Source of the DNA: Candidatus Eisenbacteria bacterium
Lineage (GTDB): Bacteria; Eisenbacteria; RBG-16-71-46; SZUA-252
Assembly (NCBI GenBank): GCA_005893305.1
Contig: VBOZ01000012.1
Location: 9,139 to 73,138 of the forward strand
DNA length: 64,000 bases
Direction: 5' to 3'
Shown one piece after another: positions 39,601 through 46,991 of this stretch (position 1 is its first letter; each line of letters starts with the position of its first letter). The notes under the pieces were generated by a model. It saw only the letters and a list, made by a program, of their open reading frames with translations, was not told the origin of the DNA and did not search any database. A program made the translations under genes and the position numbers.

Positions 39601-41040
39601 TCACCCTCGGCCGAGACACATCAAGGCAGCCCGCATCCGTTCCTCCAACGTGACGCCATGAAGGTTCGCTGCAATCGCCGCTGCGCGACGTGCCTGGTCG
39701 GCTCGGCATCCGAGGTTTTGTAATCCAGCCAACACGTCGCGGACCTGCCCCCGGGCAGCGCACTCCTTCTCCAACGCTGCACGCTCCCTGGCATCGGTCC
39801 CTTCCAACATGCCCCGGGGCATGTTGAGCGCGGCCCGCGCCCGTGCTTCCGCCACGTTCCGCGCCCGTGATTCCGCTACGTTCCGCGCCCGTGATTCCGC
39901 CGCCGCGAGTCGCGCCTCATGACGCTTCTGGCTCATGAACCCCGCCCCGAACATGCGCTCCGCCTCGTACTGATTGTGCGCGCGGCAGCGGAGCCGCATC
40001 CCCTCTACCGTGGCCCGTCCCCCTCGCGCCACCGGGTCGATATGATCGAACTCGAGCAATCGCCGCGACTCGCAGCGGTGGCCCGCCGCACCGACGAAGG
40101 TGCATTGGCCCTGGTCCCGCTCCCAGACGGCACGCCGGACCTGCGCCGGGATGTAGCGGTCGCGGGCGGGCGCTCCCCGCCGGGAAGGAACCCGCTGCCT
40201 CGAGTGCTGGCGCGTTCCGGCTGCGGGGAGTGCAGTCGGTTCGGGGGCGGTCAGCTTCGGCCGCCGGCGAGTGCCGGCCCCGACCTTTCGTTTCTCGAGG
40301 TCAACGATCAGGGCATCGAGTGCCCGGTCGAGCACCTGAGCGACATCCCTCGACGGAACGGCATGGCTGAGCAAGTCCTGGGCGTAGCGGAGCTTGTCCC
40401 GCGTGCTCTTCCCGATCGTGAGCTTGAGAAAGAAACTCTCGGCCGTAGCGGAGACCTCCGCGTGCGAATCGCCAACATGCCCCAGGGCATGTGCGGGGTC
40501 GACGCCGCCGCCAGCCGTGAAAGCGTCACCATCAACATGCCCCGGGGCATGTTGATGTAGGACATCTCCTACATGCGCTGGCACACACTCGGGGACGACG
40601 ACCGGGATGGCACCCACCATCGCCGGCAGTCCCAGCTTCGGGAAGAGGCGGGCCAGCAGTTCCTCGATCTCGGCCTTCCGCCGATGGGTCGCCGCCTCCA
40701 TCAGCCATTCGGCGCTCTCCACCGTTAGATGCGGAGCCAAGAGGCATACCGCGGCCAGGTGTAGCCGCCCGTCAGCCAGCGCGTCGAACAAGGCCGGGAA
40801 CTGCCGAGCGGCCCGGGCCGCCTGGATCCGCTTCGAGGCCGCGTCCTCGGACAAGCGCAGCTCCCCGACACAGTAGGCATGCATGGAGGGGTAGCCTGCC
40901 GGCGCGTACAGCCGCCGTGCATCGACCTCGGCGATATGGGCGAGGACCACGGCCGTGGTCACGCGATCGTGGGCGATGAGCGCCGCCAGATCGCTAAGGA
41001 GAACGGTGTCGCTGAGATGGGTCAACGAGAAGTCGCGCAT
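39601..41040 (-). CDS. DUF222/13E12-like HNH endonuclease
   Basis: A 479-residue protein with an N-terminal helical region (LSDLAALIAHDRVTTAVVLAHIAEVDARRL, then LRLSEDAASKRIQAARAARQFP) typical of DUF222/13E12-family proteins. The C-terminal HNH nuclease domain at about 310-370 has RRAVWERDQGQCTF, LEFDHIDPVARGG and MRLRCRAHNQYEAE; the catalytic His and metal ligands are present. A HNH motif implies Mg-dependent DNA cleavage, but the biological target is unknown. Three copies of a palindrome sit inside the reading frame, two in the central linker and one near the C-terminus, plus a 24-bp tandem repeat encoding ESRARNVA. ATG 41040 is the start. Confidence 0.85.
   Translation of the reverse strand: MRDFSLTHLSDTVLLSDLAALIAHDRVTTAVVLAHIAEVDARRLYAPAGYPSMHAYCVGELRLSEDAASKRIQAARAARQFPALFDALADGRLHLAAVCLLAPHLTVESAEWLMEAATHRRKAEIEELLARLFPKLGLPAMVGAIPVVVPECVPAHVGDVLHQHAPGHVDGDAFTAGGGVDPAHALGHVGDSHAEVSATAESFFLKLTIGKSTRDKLRYAQDLLSHAVPSRDVAQVLDRALDALIVDLEKRKVGAGTRRRPKLTAPEPTALPAAGTRQHSRQRVPSRRGAPARDRYIPAQVRRAVWERDQGQCTFVGAAGHRCESRRLLEFDHIDPVARGGRATVEGMRLRCRAHNQYEAERMFGAGFMSQKRHEARLAAAESRARNVAESRARNVAEARARAALNMPRGMLEGTDARERAALEKECAARGQVRDVLAGLQNLGCRADQARRAAAIAANLHGVTLEERMRAALMCLGRG
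39805..39826. repeat. Perfect 22-nt palindrome inside the HNH gene, copy A
   Basis: CAACATGCCCC followed by its exact inverse complement. On the minus strand it is read as NMPRGML, a different frame from copies B and C. Confidence 0.95.
39851..39898. repeat. 24-bp tandem repeat in the HNH gene
   Basis: Two adjacent 24-bp units differing at one base (GCCACGTTCCGCG.. and GCTACGTTCCGCG..), with a partial third unit upstream at 39833-39850. They encode two ESRARNVA repeats in an Arg/Ala-rich helix. Confidence 0.93.
40473..40494. repeat. Imperfect palindrome inside the HNH gene, copy B
   Basis: Matches the 22-nt palindrome at 19 of 22 positions (central G to A, and the last TTG reads TGC). On the minus strand it encodes HALGHVG. 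Confidence 0.9.
40530..40557. repeat. Perfect 28-nt palindrome inside the HNH gene, copy C
   Basis: The 22-nt core CAACATGCCCC plus inverse at 40533-40554 extends by three more paired bases on each side. On the minus strand it encodes QHAPGHVD. Confidence 0.95.
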
Positions 41041-41376
41041 GAGAACACCTGCTCACGGGGCATCTCCTTCAAACTGCCTGGATCACAAACCAGGCTTTGA
41101 TGGGGGTGCTCGTTTTATATCACGACACATTTCGTCGGCCGCAGAGGCTCGCAGCGCACGCGTGGGAGGGCAGGGAGTCTTTTGCGATTCCGGGTTCAGA
41201 ATCGCTCTCGCTGTGACACGCACGGGGATGTGCCGGTGCCTCCGGTTGGGGCCGCGGAAGTTCGGTGATGTGACCTCCAAAACCCGTCAACAAAATTCTT
41301 CGTGTCCTGCTGAAGAATTTAGAAAATTCCTCGTCCTCTTCTCGAATCCACGACGTTCGGGTAGGATCCCGGCTCC
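41041..41376. other. Intergenic region, HNH / methyltransferase divergent gap
   Basis: No credible gene. Near the HNH start it holds CGGGGCATCT (41056-41065), close to one arm of the palindrome found inside that gene, and an AT-richer part at 41285-41330 with a 9-bp inverted repeat. It must contain the promoters of both divergent genes; I see no clear -35/-10 pair. Confidence 0.6.
41293..41320. promoter_or_regulatory. 9-bp inverted repeat upstream of the methyltransferase gene
   Basis: AAATTCTTC, 10 nt, then GAAGAATTT, a perfect inverted repeat in an AT-rich patch 57 nt before ATG 41377. It may be an operator or a hairpin. Confidence 0.5.
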
Positions 41377-42192
41377 ATGAGGAGCGAGCGGGACTACGTC
41401 CTCGGCACCCATGACGAAGAGATCGAGCGCCTCGCACTCCAGAATCGCGTCTGGCGTCCGCGGACCCTCGACGCTTGGCGTCGTGCCGGGTTCACGGTCG
41501 GGCAGACACTGATCGACATCGGATGCGGTCCGGGGTACGCGTCGATCGATCTCGCGGAGATCGTCGGCCGCTCGGGCAAGATCGTCGCGATCGACCGGTC
41601 GCGGAGATTTCTGGACGCCCTCGAGTCGTCCCGCGAGCGGCTCTCGCTTCCTCAGATCGAGCCGCACGAGCTGGACCTGGACGAATCGCCGCTGCCTCAA
41701 ATTCAAGCCGACGGAGCCTGGTCGCGCTGGGTCTTCGCGTTCGTCAAACGGCCGCGCGAGCTTCTGGAGCGCGTCGCCAAGCGGCTGAAGCCCGGGGCCC
41801 CCTGGGTGCTCTACGAGTACTTCCAGTATTCGACCTGGCAATTCGCGCCCCGCTCTCCCGTGATGGACGAGTTCGTCCGCGCCGTGATGGAGAGCTGGCG
41901 GGCCGCGGGAGGCGAGCCGGACATCGGCCTCGATCTGCCCCGTTGGCTCGAAGAGGTGGGGTTCGAGCTCAGGCAGCTCCGTCCCATCATCGACGTGGTC
42001 ACGCCGAAGAGCTACGCGTGGGAGTGGCCGAAAGCCTTCGAGCAGGTGGGGCTGGATCGGCTGATCGACCTGGGCGCAGTAACCAAGGAGCGCGCCCGGA
42101 CCATGGCGCAGGAATTCGCCGCGCGGAGCGCTGACCCGAACTCCCTCGTGATCGCGCCAGCCGTCCTCGAGATCATCGCCGTTCGGCGCTGA
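41377..42192 (+). CDS. SAM-dependent methyltransferase
   Basis: A 271-residue class I methyltransferase. Motif I is LIDIGCGPGYASIDLAEIVG (about 46-65), followed by the acidic end of strand 2 in KIVAIDRSRRFLDAL; motif IV-like VFAFVKRPRELLERVAKRLKPGAPWVLYEYF and the downstream strands match the Methyltransf_11/25 fold. The C-terminal part (PKSYAWEWPKAFEQVGLDRLIDLG) is specific to this subgroup, often labelled ubiquinone/menaquinone-methyltransferase-like, but the substrate is unknown. ATG 41377 is the start. Confidence 0.85.
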   Translation: MRSERDYVLGTHDEEIERLALQNRVWRPRTLDAWRRAGFTVGQTLIDIGCGPGYASIDLAEIVGRSGKIVAIDRSRRFLDALESSRERLSLPQIEPHELDLDESPLPQIQADGAWSRWVFAFVKRPRELLERVAKRLKPGAPWVLYEYFQYSTWQFAPRSPVMDEFVRAVMESWRAAGGEPDIGLDLPRWLEEVGFELRQLRPIIDVVTPKSYAWEWPKAFEQVGLDRLIDLGAVTKERARTMAQEFAARSADPNSLVIAPAVLEIIAVRR

Positions 42193-42251
42193 GGCAGGCG
42201 AATCGCAGCGCGCCATCAGGCGCTGAGGGGCGCCTCATAAGCCTAGCCACC

Positions 42252-42320
42252 CGCCCCTTGAAAGCGCCCACCCGCCTCGCCCCTTGAAAGCGCCCCCGCC
42301 CACCCCGCCCCTTGACGCCC
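42252..42320. repeat. Short direct repeats upstream of the aminotransferase gene
   Basis: Two exact copies of CGCCCCTTGAAAGCGCCC (42252-42269 and 42278-42295, 26-nt period) and a shortened third copy at 42306-42320. They fill the gap before the aminotransferase start. Confidence 0.85.
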
Positions 42321-42349
42321 GTTCGTCCGCCCCGTTAACGTCGGGGGCT

Positions 42350-43555
42350 ATGGCGGAGATAGAACCCAGCAAGCGGCTTCAGGTCCTGCCGCGATACCTC
42401 TTTGCGGAGCTGGAGCGAAAGCGCCGAGACGCGGAGTCCGCGGGACGCGAGGTCTTCGATCTGTCGATCGGGGACCCCGACCTTCCTACGCCCCAGCCGA
42501 TCCTCGATCAGCTCGCGGTGGCGGCCGTCGCGCCCCAGAATCACCGGTATCCGACCAGCGCGGGACTCCTCGAGGTGCGGTCGCGCATCGCGCAGTGGTT
42601 TCAGAAGCGCTACGGCGTATCGGTCGACCCGGCACGGGAGGTCGCGATCCTGATCGGGTCGAAGGAGGGGATCGGACATTTTCCGCTCGCGATCTTGAAT
42701 CCCGGCGATGAGGCCTTGGTGCCCGATCCGGGCTATCCGGTCTACACGGCGGGGACCGTGTTCGCGGGAGCGACCCCGGTGCGCTTCCCGCTCCAGGAGG
42801 AGCAGGGATTCGTGCCCAAGATCTCGGACCTGGACCGGCTCGTGACCGACAAGACCCGCCTCGTGTTCGTGAACTATCCGAACAATCCCACCGGCGCGAC
42901 CGCCCCGCTCGAGTTCTACAGTCTTCTCACGGATTGGGCGGTGCGGCGTGGGCTCCTGATCGTCAGCGACGCGGCGTACTCCGATCTCTATTACGACGAC
43001 GCGCCGCATTCCATCTTCGAGATCGCGGCCGCGCGCCCGCATTCGATCGAGTTTCACTCCTTCTCCAAGACCTTCAACATGACCGGATGGCGCATCGGCT
43101 TCGTCGTGGGCGCGGCCCCGCTCGTCGAGGCGTTGGTCCGCCTCAAGGCGAACGTCGACTCGGGCGCGCCGCAGGCGATCCAGCTCGCTGCCTCGTGGGG
43201 GCTCTCGGCGCTCCCAACCCATGGTCCCGCGCTCCGCGCGGTCTACAAGGAGCGGCGCGATCTCGCGCTTCAGGCGCTCCGCCGGATGGGTTGCCAAATA
43301 CGCACGCCGGGCGGCGCGTTCTACCTCTGGGGGCGCGTTCCCGCCGGCGAGTCGTCGATGGACTTCGCGTCCCGGGTCTTCGAGCAGACCGGCGTGCTCT
43401 TGACGCCTGGCATCGGCTTCGGGAGCGCGGGCGAAGGTTATTTCCGGATCGCGCTCACCTGCCCGGTCGAGAGCTTCGAGCGGGCCCTCGCGAAGCTCGA
43501 GGCGCTCCAGCCCTGGAAGGCGCCCCATGCCTCCGCGTCGCCGGCCGCGCGCTAA
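42350..43555 (+). CDS. dapL: LL-diaminopimelate aminotransferase-type class I/II aminotransferase
   Basis: A 401-residue PLP enzyme starting at ATG 42350 (MAEIEPSKRL). It has FDLSIGDPDLPTPQPILDQL, HRYPTSAGLLEVRSRIAQWF, the DapL-like ILIGSKEGIGHFPLAILNPGD and PDPGYPVYTAGTVFAGATPV, FVNYPNNPTGA, SDAAYSDLYYDD, and the PLP lysine in EFHSFSKTFNMTGWRIGF. GSKEGIGH and NPGDEALVPDPGYPVY favour DapL, which makes LL-diaminopimelate in one step from tetrahydrodipicolinate; other aminotransferases of this group remain possible. It overlaps folB by 29 nt. Confidence 0.82.
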   Translation: MAEIEPSKRLQVLPRYLFAELERKRRDAESAGREVFDLSIGDPDLPTPQPILDQLAVAAVAPQNHRYPTSAGLLEVRSRIAQWFQKRYGVSVDPAREVAILIGSKEGIGHFPLAILNPGDEALVPDPGYPVYTAGTVFAGATPVRFPLQEEQGFVPKISDLDRLVTDKTRLVFVNYPNNPTGATAPLEFYSLLTDWAVRRGLLIVSDAAYSDLYYDDAPHSIFEIAAARPHSIEFHSFSKTFNMTGWRIGFVVGAAPLVEALVRLKANVDSGAPQAIQLAASWGLSALPTHGPALRAVYKERRDLALQALRRMGCQIRTPGGAFYLWGRVPAGESSMDFASRVFEQTGVLLTPGIGFGSAGEGYFRIALTCPVESFERALAKLEALQPWKAPHASASPAAR

Positions 43556-43997
43556 GGCGGGCCGCGTGGTCCGCGCCGCCCCCACCGCCCGCACCGCGCG
43601 CGCCGTTCGCGCCGCTCGCGTCGCGGGGCGAGCTGCATACGACTGGCTCCGGCTGATGGGAGTGCAGGCATACGGCCACCTTGGAGTGACGTCCAAGGAG
43701 CGCGATCTGGGCCAGCGGGTCGAGGTCGACATCGAGATCGCCTACGAGGCGTCCGCGCGTCGCCGCCCCGATTCGCTCGAATCGTTCGTGGACTACGAGG
43801 ACCTGGGAAAGCTCGTGCGGGCCCGGATCGAGATGTCGCGTTGCAAGCTCATCGAGACGTTGGCCGAGGAGGTCGCGCTCGCGCTACTCAAAGAGTTCCA
43901 GACGCCGCGCGTCCGGGTCCGCCTCCGGAAACTTCATATTCCGGTGGCCGGATTCAGCGGCATTCCCGAAGTGGAGATCGAGAGGGCACGGGCGTGA
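43527..43997 (+). CDS. folB: Dihydroneopterin aldolase
   Basis: A 156-residue protein; the conserved FolB part begins YDWLRLMGVQAYGHLGVTSKERDLGQRVEVDIEI. It then has DSLESFVDYEDLGKLVRARIE, LIETLAEEVALALLKEF (with the catalytic region) and VRVRLRKLHIPVAGFSGIPEVEIER. It converts dihydroneopterin to 6-hydroxymethyl-dihydropterin, the step before FolK. The first ~38 residues are Arg/Ala low complexity overlapping the dapL end, so GTG 43566 or ATG 43656 may be the real start. The stop overlaps folK (GTGA). Confidence 0.88.
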   Translation: MPPRRRPRAKAGRVVRAAPTARTARAVRAARVAGRAAYDWLRLMGVQAYGHLGVTSKERDLGQRVEVDIEIAYEASARRRPDSLESFVDYEDLGKLVRARIEMSRCKLIETLAEEVALALLKEFQTPRVRVRLRKLHIPVAGFSGIPEVEIERARA

Positions 43998-44491
43998 CGC
44001 GGGTGTTCGTCGGCATCGGATCGAACCTGGGCGACCGGGAGTACCTCATCCGGAAGGCCGTCGGGGAGCTTCGCGCGCTGCCCGTGACCGCGCTTGTCCG
44101 GGTCTCGTCGCTATACGACACCGACCCGGTCGGCGAGATCGAGCAGCCGCCCTTCCTGAACGCGGTCGCCTGGCTCGAGACCGAGCTCGAAGCGCGGGCC
44201 CTCCTCTGGCAGCTCCTCCTGATCGAGCAGCGGATGGGGCGCGTCCGCGCGCAGCGCTGGGGCCCACGGTCGATCGACCTCGACCTTCTCTTCTTTGGAG
44301 ACACGTCGCTCGACGAGCCCGACCTCAAGCTTCCGCACCCCGAGGCGCACCGCCGTGCGTTCGTGCTGTATCCGCTCCAGGAGCTGGATCCCGATTTCCT
44401 GCACCCCCTGACGCGCGAGCACATCCGCAAACTGATACGCCGGCTCGACCCCACTCCCTCCGTCCGCAAGGGCGGCCGTTTCTGGTACTGA
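43994..44491 (+). CDS. folK: 2-amino-4-hydroxy-6-hydroxymethyldihydropteridine diphosphokinase
   Basis: A 165-residue HPPK that pyrophosphorylates 6-hydroxymethyl-dihydropterin. It has VFVGIGSNLGDREYLIRKA, SLYDTDPVG, PPFLNAVAWLETEL, LLLIEQRMGRVRAQRWGPRSIDLDLLFFG (the RWGPRxIDLDLL signature with Mg-binding Asp pair) and LPHPEAHRRAFVLYPLQEL. The GTG start is coupled to folB. The folP gene is not in the window. Confidence 0.96.
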   Translation: MTRVFVGIGSNLGDREYLIRKAVGELRALPVTALVRVSSLYDTDPVGEIEQPPFLNAVAWLETELEARALLWQLLLIEQRMGRVRAQRWGPRSIDLDLLFFGDTSLDEPDLKLPHPEAHRRAFVLYPLQELDPDFLHPLTREHIRKLIRRLDPTPSVRKGGRFWY

Positions 44492-44501
44492 GGCGGAACG
44501 C

Positions 44502-45161
44502 GTGACCTCGGCGCTCGGCCGCTACATCGCGATCGAAGGGGTGATCGGGGTGGGGAAGACCTCGCTCGCCAAGCTCCTGGCCGAGCGCTTCCACGCGCGG
44601 CTCGTTCTGGAAGAGCCAGAGGCGAATCCGTTCCTTCCGGATTTCTACAAGGATCCCCGGCGCTACGCGTTCCAGACGCAGATGTTCTTCCTCGTCAGCC
44701 GCTACAAGGATCTGCGCGAGCGAGTTCACCCCGATCTCTTTCACGAAGGAATCGTGGCGGACTATCTCTTCCAGAAGGATCGCATTTTCGCGAACCTGAA
44801 CCTGAACGATCGGGAGCTGACGCTCTATAACGCGATCGCGCCGCAGCTCGAGGCCGAGGTCCCGACGCCCGACCTGGTCGTCTATCTCCAGGCGAGCCCC
44901 GAGGTCATCGCTCAGCGGGTGCAACAACGGGGGCGCCAGTACGAGCGGCTGATGGATCCGAAGTACACGGCGACGCTCACGGAAGCGTACAATTACTTCT
45001 TCTTCCACTATCGCGAGGCACCGCTTCTGGTGGTCAGCACCGACGAGATGAACTTCGTCGACCGCCGCTCGGACCTCGAGGATCTCATCCACCGGGTCGA
45101 GCAGCATCGCGAGGGGGTCGCCTACGTGAATCCAGGCGCGCGGGCGGGGGAGGGGCGTTGA
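44502..45161 (+). CDS. Deoxynucleoside kinase (dAdo/dCyd/dGuo type)
   Basis: A 219-residue kinase of the dNK family. It has P-loop YIAIEGVIGVGKTSLAKLL (9-27), LEEPEANPFLPDFYKDP, the substrate-binding ERVHPDLFHEGIVADYLFQKDRIFA (EDR-like segment) and the LID-like VIAQRVQQRGRQYERLMDP. It salvages deoxynucleosides to dNMPs. In several phyla this gene sits between folK and panB, as here. The GTG start follows folK by 10 nt and the stop overlaps panB. Confidence 0.88.
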   Translation: MTSALGRYIAIEGVIGVGKTSLAKLLAERFHARLVLEEPEANPFLPDFYKDPRRYAFQTQMFFLVSRYKDLRERVHPDLFHEGIVADYLFQKDRIFANLNLNDRELTLYNAIAPQLEAEVPTPDLVVYLQASPEVIAQRVQQRGRQYERLMDPKYTATLTEAYNYFFFHYREAPLLVVSTDEMNFVDRRSDLEDLIHRVEQHREGVAYVNPGARAGEGR

Positions 45162-46099
45162 CGCCTCGGACGCCCGATTCCAGCCAGGGCCCCGCCGGCG
45201 CCCGCGACGCAGGCGCCCGCCCCGCCGGAGCCCGGGACGCAGGCGCCCGCGACGCCCGCCCCAAGGTGACCGTGCGTACCTTCCGCGAGATGAAGCAGCG
45301 GGGGGAGAAGATCACCTCGGTCACGGCGTACGACTACCCGACGGCGCGGCTCGCCGACGAAGCGTCGATCGACCTCATCCTCGTCGGCGACTCGCTCGGG
45401 ATGGTGGTCCTCGGATACGACACCACGATCCCGGTCACCATGGCCGAGATGATGCACCACCTCCGCGCCGTGGTCCGCGCCCAGCCTCGCGCCCTCGTCG
45501 TGGCCGATCTTCCGTTCGCTTCCTTCCAGGCGGGTCCAGAGGACGCCGTCCGGAACAGCGCTCGCTTCATCAAGCGCGGGTCCGAGGCGGTGAAGCTGGA
45601 GGGCGGGAAGCGCGTGCTGCCCCAGGTCGAGGCGATCCTCGCGGCCGACATCCCCGTCCTCGGGCATCTCGGCCTCACGCCTCAGTCGGTCCATCGCTTC
45701 GGCGGGTATCGGGTCCAGGCGCGCGGCCGCGAAGCGGGCGCGGCGCTCCTCGAGGACGCGCTCGCGCTCGAGCGCGCCGGCTGCTTCGCGATCGTGCTCG
45801 AGGGAATCCCGCTCGAGCTGGGCGCCGAGGTGACCCGCGCGCTCCAGATCCCGACCATCGGGATCGGCGCCGGCGCCGACTGCGACGGCCAGGTGCTGGT
45901 CCTCCACGACCTGATCGGGCTCTCCTTCTCAAAGCCCGCCAAATTCGTCCGCCGCTACGCCGACGTGGCGGGGACGATTCGCGGCGCGCTCACGACGTTT
46001 CGAGAGGACGTGCGGGCCGGACGCTACCCGGCGGCCGCGGAGAGCTACGCCGCCGCCCCGGAAGCAGCCTCTCCCGAGAAAGATCCTTGCGCCTCGTGA
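45158..46099 (+). CDS. panB: 3-methyl-2-oxobutanoate hydroxymethyltransferase
   Basis: A 313-residue ketopantoate synthase. The conserved TIM-barrel part begins VTVRTFREMKQRGEKITSVTAYDYPTARL. It has LILVGDSLGMVVLGYDTT (Mg-binding Asp), TMAEMMHHLRAV, VVADLPFASFQ, AVKLEGGKRVLP, GHLGLTPQSVHRFGGY, CFAIVLEGIP and GIGAGADCDGQVLVLHDLIGL. The N-terminus has a 35-residue extension with two PAGARDAGAR repeats (30-bp DNA repeats). TTG 45158 follows GGGGGAGGGG and overlaps the kinase stop; GTG 45266 would give a start without the extension. panC overlaps its end by 13 nt. Confidence 0.95.
   Translation: MTPRTPDSSQGPAGARDAGARPAGARDAGARDARPKVTVRTFREMKQRGEKITSVTAYDYPTARLADEASIDLILVGDSLGMVVLGYDTTIPVTMAEMMHHLRAVVRAQPRALVVADLPFASFQAGPEDAVRNSARFIKRGSEAVKLEGGKRVLPQVEAILAADIPVLGHLGLTPQSVHRFGGYRVQARGREAGAALLEDALALERAGCFAIVLEGIPLELGAEVTRALQIPTIGIGAGADCDGQVLVLHDLIGLSFSKPAKFVRRYADVAGTIRGALTTFREDVRAGRYPAAAESYAAAPEAASPEKDPCAS
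45191..45250. repeat. 30-bp tandem repeat at the panB N-terminus
   Basis: Two adjacent 30-bp units with two mismatches, each encoding PAGARDAGAR. Confidence 0.93.
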
Positions 46100-46950
46100 G
46101 CCGCCCCGCGGCGATGCGCGAGCTTTCCCGCCGCGCGCGCAGGAGCGGCGAGTCGATCGGCTTCGTCCCCACGATGGGCGCGCTCCACGCGGGACACCTC
46201 TCGCTGATGCGCCGCGCCCGCCGCGAGAACCGCAGGCTCGCCGTGAGCGTCTTCGTGAACCCGCTTCAATTCGGCCCCCACGAGGACTTCGCCCGCTACC
46301 CGCGGAACGAATTACAAGACTTGCGCCTCTCCCGCGAGGAAGGGTGCGATTGGCTCTTCATGCCGTCCCCGCGGGGCATCTATCCTCCCGGGTTCGCGAC
46401 GCGCGTCGTGCCCGGGCCGATCGGGGACCAGTGGGAGGGGGCTGCACGGCCGGGGCATTTCGGCGGCGTGCTCACCGTCGTGCTCAAGCTGCTCGAGATG
46501 GTCGAGCCGGACACGATCTACCTGGGTCAGAAGGACGCCCAGCAGGCGGCCCTCGTGACGCAGATGGTGCGCGACCTCGATCTCCCGGTGCGCGTCGTGG
46601 TCTGTCCCACGGTGCGGGAGCGGGATGGGCTGGCGCTCTCCTCTCGAAACGTATTCCTGACCGCCTCGGAGCGGGAGCGGGCCCGCGGCATCGTCGTCGC
46701 GCTCCGCGCGGGAAAGCAGGTCGCGCGGGCGGGGCGCCGTGACGCGGCCGCGATCGTGGCGGAGACGCGCCGTGCGCTGGTGCGCGAAGCGGCGCCCGAC
46801 CGGATCGATTACGTCGGGGTCGTCGATCCCAAGAGCTTCGAGCCGCTCCCGCGCCTCACCCGTCGCGGGCTCCTGATCGCCGCGGTCCGGATCGGCAAGA
46901 CGAGGTTGATCGACAACATGCCGATCGTGGCGCCCGGCGGGGGCCGCTGA
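46087..46950 (+). CDS. panC: Pantothenate synthetase
   Basis: A 287-residue ligase that joins pantoate and beta-alanine with ATP. Motifs: GFVPTMGALHAGHLSLMRRAR (HIGH-like), VFVNPLQFGPHEDFARYPR, FGGVLTVVLKLLEMVEPD, YLGQKDAQQ, ERDGLALSSRNVFLT (KMSKS-like SSRN). The TTG 46087 start gives the usual ~24 residues before GFVPTMG; GTG 46096 is an alternative. It overlaps panB. panD is not in the window. Confidence 0.96.
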   Translation: MRLVSRPAAMRELSRRARRSGESIGFVPTMGALHAGHLSLMRRARRENRRLAVSVFVNPLQFGPHEDFARYPRNELQDLRLSREEGCDWLFMPSPRGIYPPGFATRVVPGPIGDQWEGAARPGHFGGVLTVVLKLLEMVEPDTIYLGQKDAQQAALVTQMVRDLDLPVRVVVCPTVRERDGLALSSRNVFLTASERERARGIVVALRAGKQVARAGRRDAAAIVAETRRALVREAAPDRIDYVGVVDPKSFEPLPRLTRRGLLIAAVRIGKTRLIDNMPIVAPGGGR

Positions 46951-46991
46951 GATGGCCGCGCCGCGGGGAGACCGCTGAGATGGTCGCGCCG
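46944..46991. repeat. 28-nt-period duplication at the panC/glmU junction
   Basis: CCGCTGAGATGGCCGCGCCG at 46944-46963 recurs at 46972-46991 with one change. Each copy carries a TGAGATG: the first supplies the panC stop and a spare ATG, the second the ATG of the nucleotidyltransferase gene. Confidence 0.9.

Noticed and set aside
46367-46379. CCCCGCGGGGCAT in panC as a fourth copy of the HNH-gene palindrome
   Set aside because: Only the GGGGCAT part matches; the centre and outer arm differ and it encodes conserved panC residues.
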